A stretch of 51,927 nucleotides of DNA from CBCXVS01 sp965178525 (GTDB taxonomy: Bacteria; Tectomicrobia; Entotheonellia; Entotheonellales; Entotheonellaceae): the NCBI GenBank assembly GCA_965178525.1, contig CBCXVS010000011.1:1-51927 (forward strand), given 5' to 3'. A program made the translations under genes and the position numbers. Below the pieces are notes generated by a model. It had not been told where the DNA came from. It saw nothing but the letters and a program-made list of their open reading frames with translations, and ran no database searches. This document shows, piece by piece, positions 44,710 through 51,927 of this stretch; the first letter of the stretch is position 1; each line of letters begins with the position of its first letter.

Positions 44710-45629
44710 CGCCCTGTGGACGGAAACAATCCCTGCGGCCGAAACGCCAGGATAGCGGCCATCAAAATATAAATCAACATCGCCGATAGTGCCGGCGCCG
44801 CGGTCTCGGCATTTTGGGCCGACATCACCAGTTTGAGTAACCCATCCAGAAAAGAGCGGCCCATGGTGTCGATCAAGCCGACCAGAAGGGCGGCGATCAA
44901 GGCGCCTTTGATGGAGCCAATGCCGCCGATGATAATGACCACAAAGGCCACGATGATGATCTCGTTCCCCATGCCGATACTGGCCTCGGTAATCGGCGCA
45001 ATCATCAGGCCTGCCAGCCCCGCCAACACCGCGCCTAGCGCAAAAACCAGCGTATACAAGCGGTGAATATTGACGCCCAAGGCGCTCACCATGGTGCGGT
45101 TCGAGGCCCCGGCCCGGATCCGCATGCCGGCACGCGTGTGGCTAACCATGACGTACAGTCCTACCGCGACCGCCAGACCGATTAGAATCATCAGGATGCG
45201 ATAGGTGGGAAACTCGATGCCCGGAAGGATCGCGATGCGGCCATCGAGGACGGCGGGCAGGGGAATGGCCATGCCTTCCGGTCCCCAGATCATCTGTACC
45301 AGCGTGTCAAAACAGAGAATCAGCCCGAACGTGGCCAGGACGTGATCCAAATGATCGCGGGTGTACAACGTCCTGACCACGGCCAGCTCGACCAGCACGC
45401 CAACGACAGCTACGGCAGGCAGCGCCAACAGCACAGCCAGAACAAACGAGCCGGTCCATTGCGTCAACGTGGCGCAAAAGAAGGCCCCGACCATGTAGAG
45501 CGACCCGTGCGCCAGGTTGACAAAGTCCATGATGCCAAAGATCAGCGTCAGCCCGGACGCCAACAAAAACAACAGGACGCCAAGCTGCAAGCCATTTAAG
45601 CATTGGATAACAATGAGACTTAAATCCAT
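44706..45629 (-). CDS. Branched-chain amino-acid ABC transporter permease (LivH-like)
   Basis: A 307-aa permease starting MDLSLIVIQCLNGLQLGVLLFLLASGLTL, the usual LivH N-terminus. It has GIMDFVNLAHGSLYMVGAF, VGLIDTMGRSF and GGIGSIKGALIAALLVG as family marks, with about eight membrane spans. Intact. It ends in TGA, overlapping the LivM start. Confidence 0.92.
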   Translation of the reverse strand: MDLSLIVIQCLNGLQLGVLLFLLASGLTLIFGIMDFVNLAHGSLYMVGAFFCATLTQWTGSFVLAVLLALPAVAVVGVLVELAVVRTLYTRDHLDHVLATFGLILCFDTLVQMIWGPEGMAIPLPAVLDGRIAILPGIEFPTYRILMILIGLAVAVGLYVMVSHTRAGMRIRAGASNRTMVSALGVNIHRLYTLVFALGAVLAGLAGLMIAPITEASIGMGNEIIIVAFVVIIIGGIGSIKGALIAALLVGLIDTMGRSFLDGLLKLVMSAQNAETAAPALSAMLIYILMAAILAFRPQGLFPSTGR

Positions 45630-45640
45630 GAAAAGCTCTC

Positions 45641-45679
45641 AGCTCTCAGCTCAAAAAGAAGAACTAAAAGCTGAGAGCT
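45641..45679. repeat. 11-bp perfect hairpin between substrate-binding gene and LivH
   Basis: AGCTCTCAGCT (45641-45651) and AGCTGAGAGCT (45669-45679) form a stem with a 17-base A-rich loop. Next to it is a CTCTCAG partial tandem repeat. A processing or partial-termination site that lowers permease expression relative to the binding protein is common at this place in such operons. Confidence 0.6.
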
Positions 45680-45683
45680 CGCT

Positions 45684-46864
45684 TCACATTTTACATTGAT
45701 TTGCGTATGAGTCTTGATGGTCTTTGTAGACGGTATCGACGATCTTGGTGGTCCATACGCCATCAGCATCTTCAACCACTTGCCGTAGATAGAAATTCTG
45801 GATGGGAAAATGGTTGTTGCCATATTTGAACGGGCCACGCACGGACGGAAAGTCGGCTTTTTGCATGGCGGCGCGCATGCCGTCCATGTCCTTGAGATTA
45901 CCTTTCACCGCCTCGACAGCGCTCTTGATCAGGAAGATCGTGCGTAGGACTGAGCGGCGTAGAAAGACGGATAGCGGCCATATTTGGCCTTAAAACCGTC
46001 GACGAACGTTTGATTTTGTGAGGTATCCAAATCCGGCGCCCAGAACTGCGTCATCAGGGAGCCCAGCACGCCTGCCATCTTGACGCCCTGCAATTTCGGC
46101 AGGGCGATGGAGTCAACCGTAAACACTGAATAAAGCGGCATCTTGCCCTGCAAGCCGGCCTGCTGATACTGCTTGATAAAGGCGCTACCAGCTTTGCCGG
46201 GATAGAAGATAAAAATCGCATCCGCCCCGGAGGCTTTCGCCTTGGCGAGTTCAGCCGAGAAATCGAGCTGCGCGTCCTTGCCCCATTTGGTCATGTCCTT
46301 GCCGGCCACCTTGCCTTTGAACGTGCGTTCCACGCCAGCTATCATATTCTTCCCGGCGGCGTAATTGGGCGCCATGATATAAATCGATGTGATGCCCTTC
46401 TGGTTCAGTACTTCACCCATCGCCATCGGCGTCTGATCGTTTTGCCAGGAGGTGGAGAAGAAGTTCTTGTGGCACAATTTTCCGGCAATTTGCGAGGGGC
46501 CGGCGTTCGAGCTAATCAAAAATTTCCCCGCGTCTAGCGCCGACTTGCGCGAGGCCAGCAGCACGTGCGACCAGATGTAGCCGGCGACGAAGTGGACGTC
46601 GTCCTGCTTCACCAATTTGTCGGTTTTTTGTTTGCCAATCTCAGGTTTGAAGCCGTCGTCTTCAATGATAAGGTCGACCTCCAGGCCGGCTATCTTGCCG
46701 CCGATGTGCGCCACCGCGAGGTTGACGGCATCGACCATGTCTTTGCCGATGACGCCGGCCGGCGTGGTCAGCGTGGTGATGAAACCGATTTTGACGGTAT
46801 CCGCGGCCAAGGCCGGCACCACGAGTATCGACAGCGCCATCAACATGATCACGAGTGTTGTCAT
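45684..46864 (-). CDS. Branched-chain amino-acid type ABC substrate-binding protein, frameshifted
   Basis: Periplasmic receptor (Peripla_BP_6). The signal peptide VIMLMALSILVVPALAAD is followed by TVKIGFITTLTTPAGVIG, then VHFVAGYIWSHVLL, SSNAGPSQIAGKLCHKNFF and DAIFIFYPGKAGSAFIKQYQ. At about 45938-45946, just after FYAAQSY, the frame changes, and the C-terminal part continues TIFLIKSAVEAVKGNLKDMDGM... to NQCKM. One inserted or lost base explains it. First gene of the transporter set; upstream is a divergent plus-strand phosphotransferase gene. Confidence 0.88.
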
Positions 46865-47112
46865 GGATGTTTCCTCCAGGGTCTACAACGGGCGATGACG
46901 CTCCGTCACCATTATGGTTTCTTACTCGGATACAGGCATCATGTCGCCAGTCTATTACTTGAGCACAAAACGCCTCCGCTGACAAGTTCGATCTTGAGGT
47001 CATCGGCGAAACCGGGCGCCAAAACATGTTTTGGGTTCCCTGATAGGCGCACGGGTGGTATCCTGCATGGCAGGATGTATGCCGTATCCCTTGACTTCGT
47101 GGGAGGAGTCCA

Positions 47113-48207
47113 ATGGCAACCACCCCAACCGATATGACATCGAAGCCGACCGTCCCCTTGACGGCGGAAGCAGAGCCGGTGTTGGCGCAACACCGCTTCG
47201 ATGAGGCGTCGCTCGCCCGGTATATGTCTGACCATATCGAAGGCGTTACCGCGCCCCTCAGCGTCGGGCAAGTGCGGGGCGGCATGTCGAACCCGACTTT
47301 CATCTTGACTGACGGCGCAGGCCAACGTTATGTGCTGCGCAAAAAGCCTCCGGGAAAATTGCTGCCGTCGGCACATGCGGTCGACCGCGAGTTCCGCGTC
47401 ATCTCCGCTCTCTGGGAGACGGGTGTGCCGGTGGCCAAACCGTACGTGTTGTGTCAGGATCCGTCTGTCATCGGCACCGATTTTTACCTAATGGATTTTA
47501 TCGATGGGCGCGTCTTCCGCAGCTATGAATTGCCCGGTATGACGCCCGAACAACGCCGCGCGATTTATCAAGCCATGGTCGACGTCATCGCCGCCCTGCA
47601 TCAGGTCGACTTCCGGGCGGTGGGCCTAGACCATTACGGCCGCATCGGCGGCTATATGGGCCGCCAACTGCGCCGCTGGACGCAGCAATATGAAGCGAGC
47701 AAGACCCAGGAACTGCCCGTGATGGATCAACTCGCGGCCTGGTTACCGGAACACATGCCGGCGGACGACGAGACGACCATTGTACATGGGGATTTTCGCC
47801 TGGAAAATATGATCTTTCACCATACGGAACCCCGCGTCCTGGCGATGGTCGATTGGGAGTTGGGCACGTTGGGCGCGCCGTTGTCGGATTTGGCCTATAA
47901 TTGCCTGCCCTACTACGTGCCGGATGACTGGCGTGGTGATATCACCCAGATCGATTTTGCCAGCTACGGCATTCCGTCCGAGGCGGAATACCTCGCCCGA
48001 TATTGCGAAAAAACCGGCCGGGGCGCGCTTCCGGAGTGGAAATTCTACGTCGTCTTCTCGCTTTGGCGCTTGGCGGCGATTGTCCAAGGCGTTTACAAAC
48101 GCGGCCTCGATGGCAATGCCAGTTCCCCCGAAGCCATCACCCGAGGCGAGCAATGCCGCGAGCTGGCTATCGCCGCTTGGGACCTAGTGCAACATGAACT
48201 GAACTGA
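47113..48207 (+). CDS. Phosphotransferase family protein (APH-like, ACAD10/11-type)
   Basis: A 364-aa kinase-fold protein: N-terminal VRGGMSNPTFILTDGAGQRYVLRKKPPG (glycine loop and Lys), catalytic IVHGDFRLENMIF (HGDxxxxN) and metal motif AMVDWELGTLG. Members close to this are fused or linked to acyl-CoA dehydrogenases and probably phosphorylate hydroxyacyl-CoAs. GGAGGAG lies just before the ATG. Divergent from the transporter operon. Confidence 0.9.
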   Translation: MATTPTDMTSKPTVPLTAEAEPVLAQHRFDEASLARYMSDHIEGVTAPLSVGQVRGGMSNPTFILTDGAGQRYVLRKKPPGKLLPSAHAVDREFRVISALWETGVPVAKPYVLCQDPSVIGTDFYLMDFIDGRVFRSYELPGMTPEQRRAIYQAMVDVIAALHQVDFRAVGLDHYGRIGGYMGRQLRRWTQQYEASKTQELPVMDQLAAWLPEHMPADDETTIVHGDFRLENMIFHHTEPRVLAMVDWELGTLGAPLSDLAYNCLPYYVPDDWRGDITQIDFASYGIPSEAEYLARYCEKTGRGALPEWKFYVVFSLWRLAAIVQGVYKRGLDGNASSPEAITRGEQCRELAIAAWDLVQHELN

Positions 48208-48226
48208 CCTGACGCCATTTTCTTAT

Positions 48227-48254
48227 ATTCCGCATTCCGCATTCCACATTCCGC
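48227..48254. repeat. Heptamer tandem repeat ATTCCGC x4 (one degenerate)
   Basis: Copies ATTCCGC, ATTCCGC, ATTCCAC, ATTCCGC between the phosphotransferase and gamma-glutamyltransferase genes. Confidence 0.95.
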
Positions 48255-48275
48255 ATTTGCTAGGGGGGTAGCACG

Positions 48276-50021
48276 GTGGCTTTTCGTCCGACGATCATGG
48301 GCACGCACGGTATGGTCGCCTCAGAACACTACCTGTCAGCGCTCATTGGCGTACAGATTCTGCAACAGGGCGGCAATGCCGTTGACGCCGCCGTGGCGGC
48401 CATATTTGCCGAGGGCGTGTTGAATCCGCACATGCACACCCTGGGTGGCGAAGCGCCCATGTTGATCTACACCGCCGCCACCGGGCAAGTCAGCGCTATT
48501 AATGGCAATACGGCGGCGCCGCAACGCGCCACGCCGGCATGGTTCGCCGAGCACGATCTGGACCTCATTCCCGGTGACGGTTTGCTCGCAGCCGGTGCGC
48601 CCGCCGTGTGTGATGCGCTCATGACCGCCCTCGATCGCTTTGGCACGATGACCTTGGACGACGTCTTGCAACCGGCTCTGGCCTTGGCCCGCGATGGCTT
48701 TCCCATGCATCCCGGCCTGCGTGGGCCAAGCGATTACCTGGCGTTTTCAATCTGGCATCACCAGACCAAATTTCCCGAGCGCTGGCCCACCTCCGCCCAA
48801 GTCTATCTGCCCAACGGGCACGTACCTGAAGTCGGCGAGATCTTTCGCAATCCCGACTTAGCCCAAACCTTCGAGCGGCTGTTGCAGGCCGAGCGCGCTG
48901 CCGCCTCCCAGGGCCGAGCTGCCGGACTGCAGGCGGTGCGGGATGTGTTTTACCGGGGCGAAATTGCCCAAGACATCGCCGCCTTTGTCCAGCGAGAAGG
49001 CGGCCTCCTCGATGCCGATGATCTCGCGGCCTTTGCCACCCAGGTCGAAACGCCGGTCTCTCTCAACTATCGTGGCTACGACGTCTTCAAGTGCGGCCCC
49101 TGGAGCCAGGGGCCGGTTTTTCTGCAGCAATTGCGTTTGCTACAAGACGACGATCTGCGCGCCTTGGGGCACAATTCGGTGGCATACGTCCATCTGCTTA
49201 CCGAAGCGGGGAAATTGGCCTTCGCCGATCGTGAAGCTTACTATGGCGATCCGGACTTCATCCATGTCCCGTTGCCGGAACTGCTGTCGGAGACCTATGC
49301 GGCCGAACGCCGGCGGCTCATCGACCCGGACCGGGCGTCGCTCGAACTGCGCCCAGGCGACCCCCTGCACGGCCAAGCTCTGCGTGCGGGGGAAGGCAAC
49401 CTAGTCGGCCGCGAATGGCAACGCGGCACCGTCCATGTCGACGTGGTGGACGAGCAACGCAATATGGTGGCGGCGACGCCCAGTGGCGCCTGGATTGCCG
49501 ATTCGCCTGTGGTGGAAGGGCTGGGTTTTCCGCTGGGAACCCGTGTGCAGATGTTTGATCTCGACCCCCATCATCCCAACGTGCTGGCGCCGCGGAAACG
49601 GCCGCGGACGACCCTGACGCCCTCGATGGTGTTACAGAACGGCCAGCCCTTTATGGCCTTTGGCACCATGGGGCTGGACCAACAGGACCAGTGGACCTTG
49701 CAATTCTTCCTCAACGTGGTCGAATTTGGCATGTCGATGCAAGACGCGATCGAGGCCCCCAAGTTTAGCAGCAAACATTTCCCCAGCTCGACCTATCCCC
49801 ATGCCGCCGAGCCCGGCGTGCTGCGGGTTGAGGGCCGCCTGCCGTACGATGTCCAGCGCGCCCTGCAGGCCAAAGGGCACCAGATCGTCCTGCAACCGGA
49901 CTGGATCGAGGGCTATGTGGTTGGCATCCGGGTCGACATGGAGCGTGGCGTCCTCTATGGCGGTGCCGACCCCCGTGGGGAGGTGGCCACGCTTTTACCC
50001 GCCTATGCGATTGGCTGGTAA
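48276..50021 (+). CDS. Gamma-glutamyltransferase family protein
   Basis: A 581-aa Ntn-hydrolase family member. GMVASEHYLSALIG and GGNAVDAAVAAIFAEGV near the N-terminus, then a long first subunit. RGTVHVDVVDEQRNMVAATPSG contains the Thr that would become the N-terminal nucleophile after autocleavage (residue about 388), followed by RPRTTLTPSMVL. The usual GTTHxS is GTVHVD here, so substrate may differ from glutathione. No signal peptide, so probably cytosolic. Starts at GTG 48276, after AGGGGGG. Confidence 0.9.
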   Translation: MAFRPTIMGTHGMVASEHYLSALIGVQILQQGGNAVDAAVAAIFAEGVLNPHMHTLGGEAPMLIYTAATGQVSAINGNTAAPQRATPAWFAEHDLDLIPGDGLLAAGAPAVCDALMTALDRFGTMTLDDVLQPALALARDGFPMHPGLRGPSDYLAFSIWHHQTKFPERWPTSAQVYLPNGHVPEVGEIFRNPDLAQTFERLLQAERAAASQGRAAGLQAVRDVFYRGEIAQDIAAFVQREGGLLDADDLAAFATQVETPVSLNYRGYDVFKCGPWSQGPVFLQQLRLLQDDDLRALGHNSVAYVHLLTEAGKLAFADREAYYGDPDFIHVPLPELLSETYAAERRRLIDPDRASLELRPGDPLHGQALRAGEGNLVGREWQRGTVHVDVVDEQRNMVAATPSGAWIADSPVVEGLGFPLGTRVQMFDLDPHHPNVLAPRKRPRTTLTPSMVLQNGQPFMAFGTMGLDQQDQWTLQFFLNVVEFGMSMQDAIEAPKFSSKHFPSSTYPHAAEPGVLRVEGRLPYDVQRALQAKGHQIVLQPDWIEGYVVGIRVDMERGVLYGGADPRGEVATLLPAYAIGW

Positions 50022-50033
50022 GTCCCTGAGCAA

Positions 50034-50066
50034 CAGCCCGCAGTCTTCAGCCAGCAGCCCGCAGTC
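50034..50066. repeat. Two direct copies of CAGCCCGCAGTC
   Basis: Perfect 12-bp units at 50034-50045 and 50055-50066 just after the gamma-glutamyltransferase stop. Similar to short intergenic repeats elsewhere in the window (for example around 45641), all outside genes. Confidence 0.7.
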
Positions 50067-50137
50067 CTTCTGATCCACGAAGGACGCGAAGGTAAGAGAA
50101 GAGAGAAAGGTGATGAAGAAAAAGAAAGGGTTTCATA

Positions 50138-50431
50138 ATGCCACCAACCATCACGATGCAACGCGTCCATAATCTTGATGAAGAACAAGCGAAACAACTG
50201 GTGGAAACCGTCGTAGCGGAACTCCAAGACGAAGTGGCATTTCGCTACAGTTGGGAGGGGCCGGAGCTGACATTATCCCGCCGTGGCGCCAAAGGGCTTA
50301 TCCGTGTCGGACCCTCTGAGGTTCATATCGAGGTCACGCTAAGCCTGGCGATGCGTCCTCTGAAACGTAAGCTTGAACGTGAGATCACCAAGTATCTCGA
50401 TGAGTATATGCCTGAAAATGACTCGTGTTAG
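50138..50431 (+). CDS. Polyhydroxyalkanoic acid system family protein (PHA_gran_rgn type)
   Basis: A 97-aa protein with ITMQRVHNLDEEQAKQLVETVV at the N-terminus and LTLSRRGAKGLIRVGPSEVHIEV, then LAMRPLKRKLEREITKYLDEYM, the pattern of PF09650/TIGR02610. Links to polyhydroxyalkanoate metabolism in this family come from gene neighbourhoods; no PHA genes are in the window. It ends in TAG, and the next gene follows after 18 bases. Confidence 0.75.
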   Translation: MPPTITMQRVHNLDEEQAKQLVETVVAELQDEVAFRYSWEGPELTLSRRGAKGLIRVGPSEVHIEVTLSLAMRPLKRKLEREITKYLDEYMPENDSC

Positions 50432-50449
50432 GCTGCAAAGGAGCGATCC

Positions 50450-51472
50450 ATGGCCGAACTGGCCCGACTCATGCTCGACGAAGTTCATGCCCTGGCGCGA
50501 CAAGCGTTGCGGGCCCATGGTGTATCCGTAGACCACGCGCAGGCCATTGCGCAGACCGTCACGGCCGCCGAGCGTGACGACTGCAAGTTGCATGGGTTGT
50601 TTCGCATTCCTGGGTATGTCCAGGCGGTACGCAGTGGCAAGGTGACCCCCGATGCGGTTCCCGAGGTCAGGGCGTTTGCCCCAGGCGTCGTGCAAGTGGA
50701 TGCGAGGAACGGATTTGCCCCCCTGGCTCTGCAGGTTGGCTACGCGCCATTGGCGGAAAAGGCGTGCCGCCAGGGCATCGCCGCGCTGGCGGTGATCCAT
50801 TCCTACCACTTCGCGGCGTTGTGGCCGGAGGTCGAGGTGCTCGCCGAGATGGGACTCGTGGGGTTTGCCTATGTCAGCAGTATGAGCTATATGGCGCCGG
50901 CCGGTGGAGTCAGCCCGCTCTATGGGACCAATCCGATGGCATTTGCCTGGCCCCGCGCCGGTCAGTTGCCGTTGGTCTTCGACCAGTCTGCGAGTGCGAG
51001 CGCCCGCGGCGAGATCCAGATCCACCAACGCGATGGCCAACCGATTCCCGCGGGGTGGGCCATCGATGCTGAGGGCCGGCCGACGACCGATCCGACTGCG
51101 GCCCTGGCGGGGGCACAATTGCCGTTTGGCGGTTACAAAGGCGCGGCGATTGCTTTGATGATTGAGTTGCTGGCCGGGGCGCTGATCGGCGATGTGTTTA
51201 GCTTTGAAGCGTCCGAGATGGACAATGACGATGGGGGTCCGCCCATCGGTGGGGAGTTTCTGATCGCGATTGACCCGATTCACTGTGTGGGTCATGGTGA
51301 CCGTCAGACCCAACTGGCGCGTGCGGAAAAGCTGTTTGCCGAAATCCTGGCGCAAGATGGGACGCGGTTACCCTCTGACCGGCGGTTTACAGCACGCAAA
51401 CGGACGCCGGTCGAGGGCATCACGATTCCGCAGGCCCTGTATGACGAGCTGCAACAATTAGGCCGCGGGTAG
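50450..51472 (+). CDS. Ldh-family (malate/L-lactate/ureidoglycolate-type) NAD(P)-dependent oxidoreductase
   Basis: A 340-aa protein of the Ldh_2 family, which does not use a Rossmann fold. ERDDCKLHGLFRIPGYV holds the conserved catalytic-region His, NPMAFAWPR the NADH-contacting segment, and LPFGGYKGAAIALMIELLAGAL the strongest family signature. Substrates in the family range from malate to piperideine and pyrroline carboxylates. AAAGGAG precedes ATG 50450. It ends in TAG. Confidence 0.92.
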   Translation: MAELARLMLDEVHALARQALRAHGVSVDHAQAIAQTVTAAERDDCKLHGLFRIPGYVQAVRSGKVTPDAVPEVRAFAPGVVQVDARNGFAPLALQVGYAPLAEKACRQGIAALAVIHSYHFAALWPEVEVLAEMGLVGFAYVSSMSYMAPAGGVSPLYGTNPMAFAWPRAGQLPLVFDQSASASARGEIQIHQRDGQPIPAGWAIDAEGRPTTDPTAALAGAQLPFGGYKGAAIALMIELLAGALIGDVFSFEASEMDNDDGGPPIGGEFLIAIDPIHCVGHGDRQTQLARAEKLFAEILAQDGTRLPSDRRFTARKRTPVEGITIPQALYDELQQLGRG

Positions 51473-51481
51473 GCTGGGGTT

Positions 51482-51857
51482 TTATGCCGGCCACTGCCAG
51501 TCAAAGGGGGCGTAATGCCCGTTTCTGCCGCTGTTGTCCCAACGCATGCCGTGATCGGTGTACGTACTCTTGGTGCCTTTCGCTAAAGCGAGAGTCGAAC
51601 TGACTGGGTGTGCCGTGTGCGTCAGGGTCATGACGTCATCTTGGCCCCGCGCCTGAATGCCTTCCACGGTGAAGTCGATGATGTCTGGGATGGTGACACT
51701 GCGCGTGCGCCCGTCTTGGGTGTACGTGATCGGTACATAGCGGGTTCCAAGGAACGTCTCTGTGAGCCGAGCCCAGCGCGCCATCGGTCCGCCCATGTCG
51801 CCGGCGAGGATTTGCCGTAGCGCCTCGCGTTGCTCGGTATTGGCGCGCTCATCAATA
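51482..51857 (-). pseudogene. DUF1326 protein, C-terminal part, cut by IS5-type copy 2
   Basis: Encodes DERANTEQREALRQIL, MGGPMARWARL, GRTRSVTIPDIIDFTVEG and SSTLALAKGTKSTYTDHGMRW to PFDWQWPA, the C-terminal two thirds of DUF1326. The start-like codons upstream lie inside the IS end, so the true N-terminus is beyond the IS, outside the window. DUF1326 function is not known. Confidence 0.85.
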
Positions 51858-51927
51858 GAGTTGTTCCTCAATAGCATAAGATCAGGTTCCCTAGCCCAGC
51901 CCAGATGCCCACCGAATCATCCTCAAA
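51858..51927 (-). mobile_element. IS5-family insertion sequence, copy 2 (runs off the window)
   Basis: The final 70 bases are the exact reverse complement of the right end of copy 1 (to 34938), beginning GAGTTGTTCC after TA. Opposite orientation to copy 1. Only the C-terminal transposase codons are visible. Confidence 0.95.

Noticed and set aside
50429..50431. TAG between the PHA-type protein and Ldh gene as readthrough
   Set aside because: Both proteins have normal family ends and starts; the shared frame is a one-in-three chance.

Overview
The window looks like a scaffold from an uncultivated, moderately GC-rich bacterium. It mixes an exopolysaccharide/NRPS cluster, flavin monooxygenases, a branched-chain amino-acid type ABC transporter and many short tandem repeats. 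A Tectomicrobia/Entotheonella-like or similar metagenomic lineage is my guess from gene style only; no rRNA or marker gene is present. A 57-base run of N at 4013-4069 shows it is a scaffold. Lesion density is high: in-frame stops, frameshifts and IS insertions. Either the consensus is imperfect or the genome is decaying.

Region 1 (121-23937, all minus strand) reads as one 24-kb unit that starts at a Wza-type lipoprotein. In transcription order it holds: Wza-like export protein, chain-length determinant, CpsD-type tyrosine kinase (frameshifted), polyprenyl-phosphate sugar transferase (split by an amber), polysaccharide deacetylase (split by a 2.4-kb transposon), two GT2 glycosyltransferases, two alkaline-phosphatase-superfamily enzymes, a three-gene cassette, a nucleotidyltransferase-fold protein, an FkbM methyltransferase, a SyrP-like Fe(II)/2-oxoglutarate dioxygenase and a C-A-PCP-TE NRPS. 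The three-gene cassette (PEP-synthase-like kinase, class I amidotransferase, cytidylyltransferase) matches in type and order of chemistry the enzymes that make CDP-activated phosphoramidate for the Campylobacter jejuni capsule. I read the cluster as a secreted polysaccharide, or a glycosylated small molecule, that may be decorated with phosphoramidate and with an NRPS-loaded acyl group. A pair of 67-bp inverted repeats (85% identical) lies just upstream of the first gene and could be a foldback element or an invertible control region.

Region 2 (24.5-33.6 kb) is ordinary metabolism: a class II glutamine amidotransferase, two divergent luciferase-like monooxygenases, a DUF29 protein, a small coiled-coil membrane protein, a secreted protein, and a hydrolase / metallo-beta-lactamase / acyl-CoA dehydrogenase operon.

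Region 3 (33.7-35.3 kb) is an IS5-type element that cut a small gene of unknown function; a second, inverted copy starts at 51858 and has cut a DUF1326 gene. Between them lie the DUF3482 GTPase/DUF2868 pair, an M17 aminopeptidase, a secreted Ca-binding/beta-helix protein, an AT-rich two-gene island (a possible ADP-ribosyltransferase-like protein followed by a free-standing EF-Tu domain III-like protein), a five-gene Liv-type ABC transporter with three damaged genes, and a run of plus-strand genes (phosphotransferase, gamma-glutamyltransferase, PHA granule-type protein, Ldh-family oxidoreductase). Heptamer repeats ATTCCGC sit in three intergenic spots.
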